NCBI GenBank assembly: GCA_027349615.1
Contig: DAIEML010000006.1
Span: forward strand, 1 to 24,737
DNA from: Ignavibacteriales bacterium
GTDB taxonomy: Bacteria > Bacteroidota > Ignavibacteria > Ignavibacteriales > Ignavibacteriaceae
Length of the DNA: 24,737 bases
Direction: 5' to 3'
The notes beneath the pieces were generated by a model that worked only from the letters and a program-made list of their open reading frames with translations, was not told the DNA's origin and searched no databases. The position numbers were made by a program, and so were the translations under genes. Shown here one piece after another: positions 14,950 to 21,614 of this stretch; positions within the stretch are counted from its first letter, which is position 1, and every line of letters begins with the position of its first letter.

Positions 14950-14966
14950 ATTGAACGTTTAGTCAA
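14947..14966 (+). promoter_or_regulatory. TetR operator O2, over the operon start point
   Basis: TTGATTGAACGTTTAGTCAA is an imperfect 20-base palindrome (16 of 20 positions symmetric) centred on AACGTT. It overlaps the end of the -10 element and the predicted start point. It matches O1 at 17 of 20 positions. Confidence 0.75.
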
Positions 14967-14989
14967 CCATAAATAAATTGAATTTAATT

Positions 14990-15736
14990 ATGAAAATAAT
15001 GCTTAAAGCAATTCTGCTAGTAATCTTCAATATTATAATTATCTATTCTCAAACTGCGGAGGAAATAGTAACAAAAGCTGAAAATGATATTAAAGGGAAA
15101 TCATCTTATGGAACAATTGAAATGGTAATTACGACACCAGATTATACGCGCTCACTAAAAATGAAATCGTGGTGGATTGGAAATGAGAAAGCATTAATTT
15201 CTACAATCTTCCCTGCTAAAGAAGCAGGAAATAAGACGTTAAAAATCGGCGATGAAATCTGGACTTACTTACGGAATACGGAAACTACGATTAAAATTCC
15301 TCCGTCAATGATGCTTCAGTCTTGGAACGGTTCAGATTTTACAAACGATGATTTAGTACGTGAATCAAATTTGATAAAAGATTATGATTTAAAAATTTTA
15401 GCAACTGAAGATATTAATAATGAAAACTGCTGGAAAATTCAATTAATACCGAAACCTGATGCACCAGTTGTTTGGGGAAAAATTTATTATTGGGTACGCA
15501 AAGCAGATTACCTACCTTCAATTGTTCAATACTTTGATGAAAAGGGAAAAATGGTAAGATATATGGTTTATTCAGACATAAAAAATTTTCACGGCAGAAT
15601 TATGCCGTCCAGATGGGTTATGTACAACGTTGCTAAGAAAGGCCATTCAACATCCATTATTGTTGATGATATGTATTTTGATACAAAGATTCCTGATAAA
15701 ATATTTTCTTACCAAGAGCTAGAAAAAGGGAATTAA
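14990..15736 (+). CDS. LolA-like periplasmic lipoprotein-sorting protein
   Basis: A 248-residue protein from the ATG at 14990; a TTG at 14978 in frame is less likely because it would lengthen the signal peptide's N-region and lies close to the operator. Residues 1 to about 20 are a signal peptide (MKIMLKAILLVIFNIIIIYS) cleaved near SQT. The mature part starts AEEIVTKAENDIKGKSSYGTIEM and contains GNKTLKIGDEIWTYLR and MMLQSWNGSDFTNDDLV, hallmarks of the outer membrane lipoprotein-sorting/LolA-like family (half-barrel lipid carrier). Members bind lipid or lipoprotein acyl chains and carry them across the periplasm; many sit next to RND or ABC exporters. It is the first gene of the operon, two bases before the first permease. 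The cargo is unknown. Confidence 0.8.
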   Translation: MKIMLKAILLVIFNIIIIYSQTAEEIVTKAENDIKGKSSYGTIEMVITTPDYTRSLKMKSWWIGNEKALISTIFPAKEAGNKTLKIGDEIWTYLRNTETTIKIPPSMMLQSWNGSDFTNDDLVRESNLIKDYDLKILATEDINNENCWKIQLIPKPDAPVVWGKIYYWVRKADYLPSIVQYFDEKGKMVRYMVYSDIKNFHGRIMPSRWVMYNVAKKGHSTSIIVDDMYFDTKIPDKIFSYQELEKGN

Positions 15737-15738
15737 TA

Positions 15739-16962
15739 ATGCTATTAAAATTGGCATGGCGAAATATTTGGAGAAATAAAAGGAGATCGTTAATAACGCT
15801 AGCAGCTGTTGTTTTTGCGGCAGTAATGGCCATTGCAATGCGCGGAATTCAGCTTGGTACTTATGAATTAAATATCAGATCGGTTGTTGAACTATTCTCA
15901 GGCTATCTACAAATTCAGAATAAAAATTATATTGATAATCCTTCTCTATCCTCAAGTTTTTCAGTAGATAAAAATATAGTTGGTGTTTTAAAAACAACTA
16001 AAGGCATTGATGGTTATGCGCCAAGAATTTATGCTGATGGGCTAATCAGTTTTAAAGATAATTCCCGTGGTGCTGCAATTTTCGGAATTGAACCGGGAAA
16101 AGAAAAAATAGTTACTACTTTCGTACAAAATATTAATTCAGGTAAATTCTTTACTTCAGATTCTTCAAATGAAATTGTTGTAGGCGATCAGCTTTTAAAA
16201 AACTTAGATGCAAAAATCGGTGACGAAATTGTTTTGCTTGCTCAAGGATATGATGGAACACTTGGCAATCAAAAATATAAAATTGTTGGAACTGTAAAAC
16301 TAGGAGTTCAAGAACTTGAAGCATCTATAATCTTTATGGGCTTGAAATCCGCACAATCATTATTAGTAATGGGAAATAAGGTAAACGTAATAGCAATAAA
16401 AGCAAATAATTTAAACAACCTAAAAGAAATTAATAATTCACTTTCAGAAAAAATAAAGGGAACGAATCTAAAAGTTTTAACATGGAATAAAATAAATCCG
16501 GAACTTGAACAGTCAATTCAACTAGATAATGTAAGTGGAATACTTTTTCTCGGAATTCTAATCGTAATTGTTGCATTTGGAATATTGAACACAGTCTTAA
16601 TGTCAGTTATCGAACGATTTAGAGAATTTGGAGTTGTACTTGCAATTGGAATGCCGCAAGTTAATCTAACGTATTTGGTTTATATCGAAACTTTGCTTCT
16701 TACATCTATCGGAATAATTATCGGAAATATTTTAGGAATAACCGTAAATTATTATTTAATAAATCACCCAATAATTTTCGGCGGAGAACTAAAGCAACTT
16801 TACGAGATTTATCATTTTCTCCCGCAATTAAAATCATCGTTGGAGCCATCAATTTTCTTTAATGTTTCCTTATCAATATTAATTATATCATTGCTTTCTT
16901 GTTTGTACCCAGCTTACAAAGTGAACAAGCTTGAACCGTTGAAAGGGATAAGACATACTTGA
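15739..16962 (+). CDS. FtsX/MacB-type ABC transporter permease (LolC/LolE-like), first copy
   Basis: A 407-residue inner-membrane protein. MLLKLAWRNIWRNKRRSLIT is the cytoplasmic amphipathic start; the first membrane helix is at about 18-38, then a periplasmic domain of about 225 residues, then three helices at about 262-290, 308-338 and 370-398. FREFGVVLAIGM (between the second and third helix) is the coupling segment contacting the ATPase, and SCLYPAYKVNKLEPLKGIR is the family C-terminus. This is the four-helix topology of LolC/E and MacB, which extract lipoproteins or push substrates outward mechanically rather than forming a channel. AAGGG lies about eight bases before the ATG, and the stop of the LolA-like gene is two bases upstream. 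It is paralogous to the next permease. Confidence 0.9.
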   Translation: MLLKLAWRNIWRNKRRSLITLAAVVFAAVMAIAMRGIQLGTYELNIRSVVELFSGYLQIQNKNYIDNPSLSSSFSVDKNIVGVLKTTKGIDGYAPRIYADGLISFKDNSRGAAIFGIEPGKEKIVTTFVQNINSGKFFTSDSSNEIVVGDQLLKNLDAKIGDEIVLLAQGYDGTLGNQKYKIVGTVKLGVQELEASIIFMGLKSAQSLLVMGNKVNVIAIKANNLNNLKEINNSLSEKIKGTNLKVLTWNKINPELEQSIQLDNVSGILFLGILIVIVAFGILNTVLMSVIERFREFGVVLAIGMPQVNLTYLVYIETLLLTSIGIIIGNILGITVNYYLINHPIIFGGELKQLYEIYHFLPQLKSSLEPSIFFNVSLSILIISLLSCLYPAYKVNKLEPLKGIRHT

Positions 16963-17040
16963 TAAATTTAAAATTATAAAGATATAATTCATAATCAGAA
17001 ATCGGAATTCAAATTTAAAAATTGAAAAATTAGAAATAGA

Positions 17041-18255
17041 ATGTTATTAAAATTAGCTTGGAGAAATATCTGGAGAAATAAACGAAGATCTATAATTGTT
17101 CTCGTTTCAGTTGTTGTTGGATTAATTGCAATTGTTCTGGAAGACGGATTATCAAATGGAATGATGCGACAAATGCTTTTTAACCAAATCAATCTTGATA
17201 TTTCACATCTGCAAATTCACAAAGCTGGATTTGACCGCAATAAGATTGTAAAAAATTTCATCCCAGATTACAAAAACGTTGAAATGATTCTCAAATCAAA
17301 TCCGGAAATTAAAGCTTACAGTAAAAGAGTTTTTGCTAACGGAATTTTAAGCAGCGCAAATAATTCTTCTGGAGTAATTATCTATGGTATTGATCCGGAA
17401 GAAGAAGCGAAAGTATCTATTATAAAAAACTCTATTGTAAACGGGAAATATTTAACTACATCAAAAAGAGAAATTATAATTGGGAAAAAGCTTGCAGAAA
17501 AATTAAGAGTTGATGTGGGAGATAAAGTTGTAGCAATGTCGAATACTTTAAAAGGCGATATAGGTTCTGATGCATTTAGGATAGTTGGAATATTTCAAAC
17601 ATCAAGCTCTGAGTTTGATAAGTTTGCAGTGTACATTCTTGCAAACGCAGAACAAGAAATGCTGGGCATCGGAGATAATTATCATCAGTTTGCAATAATA
17701 ACAAAAGACTATAAACAAGTTACAACACTGAAAAATAATATTGAATTAAAGCTGGGGAAAAATTATGAAGTTTTTTCTTATCGTGATATGCTGCCGATGT
17801 TGATTTATCAAATGGAGATTTATAAAGAATCTATGATGATTTTAAATATAATAATTGGCTTAGCATTAATCTTTGGAATTATAAATACAATGCTTATGTC
17901 AGTGTTTGAAAGAATTAGAGAATTCGGAGTGCTAATGGCAATTGGAATGAAAAACAGCAGGCTTTATCTGATGATATTGTTTGAAGCATTTATTCTGGGT
18001 TTATTCGGTACAATTGCTGGTTTAGCTTGCGGATTGCTGATTGATATTCCACTTGCTCATTCCGGAATTAATTTAAGCGTTTTTGCCTCCGGATTAGAAT
18101 CATTCGGCATCGGTGCAGTAATATATCCGGTTTTATCAATTGGCAATTTAATAAATGCTGCATTGTTCATGCCTTTTGTAGCAGTGCTGGGAGCTTTATA
18201 TCCGGCATACAAAGCCATAAAGCTAGAACCGATTTACGCAATTAATTATGTATAA
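17041..18255 (+). CDS. FtsX/MacB-type ABC transporter permease (LolC/LolE-like), second copy
   Basis: A 404-residue inner-membrane protein with the same layout as the first permease: an almost identical N-terminus MLLKLAWRNIWRNKRRSII, one membrane helix, a large periplasmic domain (about 40-260), then three helices at about 263-290, 308-335 and 360-392. The coupling segment reads IREFGVLMAIGM and the C-terminus LYPAYKAIKLEPIYAINYV. The periplasmic domains of the two copies have diverged, consistent with a heterodimer like LolC/LolE in which one subunit holds cargo and the other docks the periplasmic carrier. The 78 bases before it show no promoter that I recognise, so it is treated as part of the operon. 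Confidence 0.9.
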   Translation: MLLKLAWRNIWRNKRRSIIVLVSVVVGLIAIVLEDGLSNGMMRQMLFNQINLDISHLQIHKAGFDRNKIVKNFIPDYKNVEMILKSNPEIKAYSKRVFANGILSSANNSSGVIIYGIDPEEEAKVSIIKNSIVNGKYLTTSKREIIIGKKLAEKLRVDVGDKVVAMSNTLKGDIGSDAFRIVGIFQTSSSEFDKFAVYILANAEQEMLGIGDNYHQFAIITKDYKQVTTLKNNIELKLGKNYEVFSYRDMLPMLIYQMEIYKESMMILNIIIGLALIFGIINTMLMSVFERIREFGVLMAIGMKNSRLYLMILFEAFILGLFGTIAGLACGLLIDIPLAHSGINLSVFASGLESFGIGAVIYPVLSIGNLINAALFMPFVAVLGALYPAYKAIKLEPIYAINYV

Positions 18256-18306
18256 AGTAAGAGAAATTTTGGTATAAATTTCCCCTAGGAAAATTTGGAA
18301 ATAAAA

Positions 18307-18981
18307 ATGGAAATATTAAAAGCAGAAAACTTAGTTAAAGTTTATCATGATAATGGAGTACCAGTAAATGCATTAAACAATATTAATCTTACAATAAAAA
18401 AGGGTGAATATGTTGTTATTGCTGGACCATCCGGTTCAGGAAAAACTACTCTGCTAAATCTTCTTGGTGCTCTTGATAAGCCGACTGAAGGGAAAATTTA
18501 TTTTGAAGGTGAAGATATAACAACAAAAGAAAAAAGTGAGCTTTCAAAAATAAGACTTCATAAACTGGGATTTATTTTTCAAGCTTACAATTTAATTCCT
18601 GTTCTTACAGCAATTGAGAATATCGAGTTCAGCATGATGCTGCTAGGTGTTCAGGATAAAGTAAGAACAGAAAAAGCTCTTTCTTTAATGGATGAATTAG
18701 GTATTAAAGAATTAGCACATAAGCGTCCCAATGAAATGAGCGGAGGCCAGCAGCAGCGAGTTGCAGTTGCACGTGCGATCGTAAATAATCCTTCGCTTGT
18801 GCTTGCAGATGAACCAACAGCAAACCTAGATTCTGTAACTGCCGGGCATTTGCTTGCACTTATGGAACAAATGAATTTAGAAAAGAATATCACATTTATT
18901 TTTTCTTCACACGATAAGCAGGTAATAGACAGAGCAAAAAGATTAATAATTCTGAAAGATGGAAAGATTGAAAATCAATAA
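18307..18981 (+). CDS. ABC transporter ATPase (LolD/MacB type)
   Basis: A 224-residue ATPase from the ATG at 18307; an in-frame TTG at 18295 is possible, but TTGGAAA lies in the right place to serve the ATG. Walker A is GPSGSGKT (40-47), the Q-loop FQAYNLIP (91-98), the signature SGGQQQRVAVARA (145-157), Walker B LVLADE (164-169) and the H-loop histidine is in SSHD. The length, the EKSELSKIRLHKLGFIFQ stretch and the lack of extra domains place it in the LolD/MacB-ATPase/FtsE group that pairs with four-helix permeases. It powers the two permeases encoded just upstream. The gap to the second permease is 51 bases. Confidence 0.9.
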   Translation: MEILKAENLVKVYHDNGVPVNALNNINLTIKKGEYVVIAGPSGSGKTTLLNLLGALDKPTEGKIYFEGEDITTKEKSELSKIRLHKLGFIFQAYNLIPVLTAIENIEFSMMLLGVQDKVRTEKALSLMDELGIKELAHKRPNEMSGGQQQRVAVARAIVNNPSLVLADEPTANLDSVTAGHLLALMEQMNLEKNITFIFSSHDKQVIDRAKRLIILKDGKIENQ

Positions 18982-19017
18982 AAAGATGTTCTGTTTAAGT
19001 GTTAAATTATAAAATCA

Positions 19018-20169
19018 ATGAATCGATTTCTAATTTTAATATTGTTTGTGTCAATTTCATTTGATTTTTCTTTTGCACAAATAAGTTATACTTTCTCCGG
19101 TTACATAGTTGATCTTCCAACTTATTCAATAAACAACAGAGAACTTTCCAGCCTTGCCGGCATTGACCAAAATCAGTTTCTTAATCTCACAAGATTAAGA
19201 CTGCGCCCGGAAATTCATCTTTGGGAAAGCAGTAGAATTAATTTAGAATATGAAGCTGATATTCTTTACTCAAAACAAAATCCTTTTTCATTGCTAAATC
19301 AAACGAGCGTAAGTAGGCAATCTGTAAATTTGAAATGGCAGCTTGTTAATCAAAATAATTTTAACGTTACTCATTATATTGATAGGCTATTTTTTCGGCA
19401 AGATTTTGAACAGGGAAATATTATTATCGGAAGGCAAAGAATTGCCTGGGGAGTTGGAAGAGTTTGGAGTCCAACAGATTTATTCAATCCGATTAATCCA
19501 GCAAATTTCGGAAAAATTGAAAAAGACGGCGTTGATGCAGCTTCATTAACCTACATTTTTGGAAATTTTACAGATTTAAATTTAGTCTATAACCCTCAGG
19601 ATAAAATTGTTAACAGCAATGCCGGATTTAGATTTAGAACAAATTTTTTTCAGTATGATTTCGCATTAGTAGGCGGTTACTTCGATAAAAGAATTATTGC
19701 TGGCGGAGATTTTGCCGGGAATTTTTTTGACGCTGGCATTCGAGGCGAAGGAATTATTTCGATGAATAAAGAAAATCTAAACAATAATTTTGTGAAATTA
19801 ATTTTCGGAATGGATAATCAATTCACTTCAAGGCTTTACGGAATGATTGAATATCAATATAATGGCGAAGGAACATTAGACAAGTTTAATTATAATCTTT
19901 TGGGATTGCTTGAAGGTAAAATTATCAATCTCAGTCGCAATTACATAGTTGGAAGTATAAGTTATCAAATAACTGCGCTGCTCACGGCAACAGTCTCTAA
20001 CAATTCAAATCTTAATGATGGAAGCGGCTATTTAAACTTAAATGGAACTTTTTCGCTTTCCGATAATTCTTCACTTTCTGCAGGCGGATTAGTTTCTTAC
20101 GGAAATAGATTTTCAGAATACTGGTATTATCCGACTTCATATTATATTGAAGCTGAATTGTTTTTCTAA
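19018..20169 (+). CDS. Predicted outer-membrane beta-barrel protein
   Basis: A 383-residue protein with a signal peptide (residues 1-21, ending FSFAQ). The mature part has alternating polar/hydrophobic strands rich in Tyr, Asn and Phe with many turns (FLNLTRLRLRPEIHL, RINLEYEADILYS, NIIIGRQRIAWGVGRVWSPTD, YYIEAELFF) and ends in Phe, as expected of a barrel inserted by Bam. The segment IIGRQRIAWGVGR...DLFNPINPANFG recalls DUF1302-type or alginate-export-like porins that accompany lipid export systems; the match is by pattern only. It is the last gene of the tetR-controlled operon, 36 bases after the ATPase gene, and probably is the outer-membrane end of the system. No TonB box or plug domain is present. 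Confidence 0.75.
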   Translation: MNRFLILILFVSISFDFSFAQISYTFSGYIVDLPTYSINNRELSSLAGIDQNQFLNLTRLRLRPEIHLWESSRINLEYEADILYSKQNPFSLLNQTSVSRQSVNLKWQLVNQNNFNVTHYIDRLFFRQDFEQGNIIIGRQRIAWGVGRVWSPTDLFNPINPANFGKIEKDGVDAASLTYIFGNFTDLNLVYNPQDKIVNSNAGFRFRTNFFQYDFALVGGYFDKRIIAGGDFAGNFFDAGIRGEGIISMNKENLNNNFVKLIFGMDNQFTSRLYGMIEYQYNGEGTLDKFNYNLLGLLEGKIINLSRNYIVGSISYQITALLTATVSNNSNLNDGSGYLNLNGTFSLSDNSSLSAGGLVSYGNRFSEYWYYPTSYYIEAELFF

Positions 20170-20189
20170 ATAACCACTTTGAAATAAAA

Positions 20190-20221
20190 AATCCTTAACC
20201 TTAAAACAAAGGTTAAGGATT
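20190..20221 (-). terminator. Rho-independent terminator, mainly for the Spy-like gene
   Basis: AATCCTTAACCTT (20190-20202) and AAGGTTAAGGATT (20209-20221) form a perfect 13-bp stem with a 6-base loop. On the minus strand it is followed by TTTTATTTC, a good T tract, 32 bases after the stop of the Spy-like gene. It lies between two converging genes and may also stop transcripts of the barrel gene, though the plus-strand side lacks a T run. Confidence 0.8.
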
Positions 20222-20252
20222 CGAAATAACTGATTTTTAACAACAAAATATT

Positions 20253-20603
20253 TTAATTATTTCCATCTCTTGGCGGACGGTTCTGCATTCGATTTCTTCT
20301 TTCATCTAGCATCTTTTGGAATTCAACTTTCTGTGTGTCAGTTAAGATACTTTCAATTGCAGTATTTGAATCAGTCATAATTTTTCTCATTGCATCTCGT
20401 CTCTCTGGACCTGTTACATCCAAGTTTTTTGCTTTATCCATTGATGCTGTAAGAATAGAATCGACTTTAACAGTTTGTTCATCAGTTAAAGATAGCCTTT
20501 GTTTCATTTGATCAACTCTATCTTTTACAGAAAAACGACCTTGCGCGCTAACTCCGGCAACAAATAAAAGTATAAAAGCGGTAGATAATAATAAATTTTT
20601 CAT
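20253..20603 (-). CDS. Small periplasmic Spy/CpxP-like protein
   Basis: A 116-residue protein with a signal peptide (residues 1-20, MKNLLLSTAFILLFVAGVSA). The mature protein is charged and helical, with two LTxxQ-type repeats (LSLTDEQ and ILTDTQK) as in Spy/CpxP, and a Pro/Arg-rich tail (RMQNRPPRDGNN). Spy and CpxP are periplasmic ATP-independent chaperones or stress sensors; other LTxxQ proteins respond to metals. A strong ribosome binding site (AAGGGAAGG) lies just before the ATG. It is a single-gene unit with its own terminator and a predicted promoter with an overlapping palindrome (20645-20673). The exact role is inferred. Confidence 0.7.
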   Translation of the reverse strand: MKNLLLSTAFILLFVAGVSAQGRFSVKDRVDQMKQRLSLTDEQTVKVDSILTASMDKAKNLDVTGPERRDAMRKIMTDSNTAIESILTDTQKVEFQKMLDERRNRMQNRPPRDGNN

Positions 20604-20644
20604 TCCTTCCCTTTCAGTAATGAATTAAAAATAACTGTTTTCTT

Positions 20645-20673
20645 TTTATACTGACTTTGGACAATAATCCAAA
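20645..20673 (-). promoter_or_regulatory. Promoter and palindrome before the Spy-like gene
   Basis: On the minus strand TTGGAT (20672 to 20667), a 16-base spacer, then TATAAA (20650 to 20645). A palindrome TTTGGA-N6-TCCAAA (20656-20673) covers the -35 region and spacer, suggesting a regulated promoter for an envelope-stress gene. The regulator is not identified. Confidence 0.45.
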
Positions 20674-20744
20674 TCATAAAGTTTAATTAAAAAGAAGTGC
20701 TTTTAGAAAATTAAATGAAGATTTAAGTAATGATAATTTATTAA

Positions 20745-21485
20745 TTAAGTTTTGACCCATTTAATAATTGCTTGGAAAGCAATCCTCTTATTCAGTTGGT
20801 TTATAGCAACTATATAATGTTCTAGATCTCCAATTACATTTTTATACAATTCTAATTTATCTCCAAATTTAGTTTCAGAATTAAAACTCACAGTTAAAGA
20901 TTTAATCTTGTAGTTTTTATGAAAATCTAAATCGTAACAATTTTGAATGTACTCAATGTATTTAGCATTATTAACGTGCTCGTTAATATCAATATCTGTA
21001 TAATCAACTTGTTTATATAAAAATGTTTCTTTTGAATTTTCTAGATTTATTTTCTCAGGCAGAACATTCAATGCATGATCATTCGGAGAATATGGAATAT
21101 TTATTAAAAATTTATTTAAATCATTAATTCTTTTTGTTTGTAAGTTTAACAAAAGCCATGCTGATGATGCTTTTCCATAGATTTCTAAATTACCATCTGA
21201 TAATATAAAGTCTCGAAGTGCATATAACTTATGTTTACCTTTAGGCCAAGTTTTAATATTAATTATGTCCTCAAATTTTGGATAATTTTCAAATTCAATT
21301 TTCATCCAGGATAAAACCCAAAATAGACCTTCGGTTTGCAAAGCTTTCCATCCGACATTCAAATTATCAGCATGAGCAGAAGCAACATCCTGCATATAAT
21401 TAAAGAAAGAACTTAACTTTAATCGATTGTTAGAATCAACATCGTAGGCTCGCACTTTAAGGGATTCTTCCCAATGAGATACCAT
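20745..21485 (-). CDS. Acyl-ACP thioesterase (FatA/FatB family)
   Basis: A 246-residue cytoplasmic enzyme made of two hot-dog domains. The N-terminal domain begins VRAYDVDSNNRLKLSSFFNYMQD, and GLFWVLSWMKIEFENYPKFEDIINIKTWP is its family signature (only partly needed). The C-terminal domain has TDIDINEHVNNAKYIEY, in which D166, N168 and H170 correspond to the Asp, Asn and His of plant FatB. It releases free fatty acids from acyl-ACP. It is the Bacteroidota-type bacterial homologue, of full length, with a normal ATG at 21485. It is 129 bases from the glycosidase gene and probably has its own promoter; a 16-base inverted repeat lies 60 bases before it. Confidence 0.85.
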   Translation of the reverse strand: MVSHWEESLKVRAYDVDSNNRLKLSSFFNYMQDVASAHADNLNVGWKALQTEGLFWVLSWMKIEFENYPKFEDIINIKTWPKGKHKLYALRDFILSDGNLEIYGKASSAWLLLNLQTKRINDLNKFLINIPYSPNDHALNVLPEKINLENSKETFLYKQVDYTDIDINEHVNNAKYIEYIQNCYDLDFHKNYKIKSLTVSFNSETKFGDKLELYKNVIGDLEHYIVAINQLNKRIAFQAIIKWVKT

Positions 21486-21544
21486 AGTAAATATTTTATC
21501 TTGTTATTTTGTTATCAAAATTAAAAATTTTATAACAGAATTCC

Positions 21545-21560
21545 CTATTCACTTGAATAG
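21545..21560. repeat. 16-base inverted repeat between the thioesterase and glycosidase genes
   Basis: CTATTCA (21545-21551), two bases, TGAATAG (21554-21560). It could be an operator for the thioesterase gene (start 21485) or part of a weak terminator of the glycosidase gene (stop 21615). There is no T run directly after it on the minus strand, which favours an operator. Confidence 0.35.
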
Positions 21561-21614
21561 ATTAGTTATAAATTATTTTACGAAAAAGTATTTCTGATTT
21601 TTATCAAGTTTTAT

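Noticed and set aside
18295..18306. TTG start giving a four-residue longer ABC ATPase
   Set aside because: The ATG at 18307 has a better placed GGA and starts directly at the family N-terminus.
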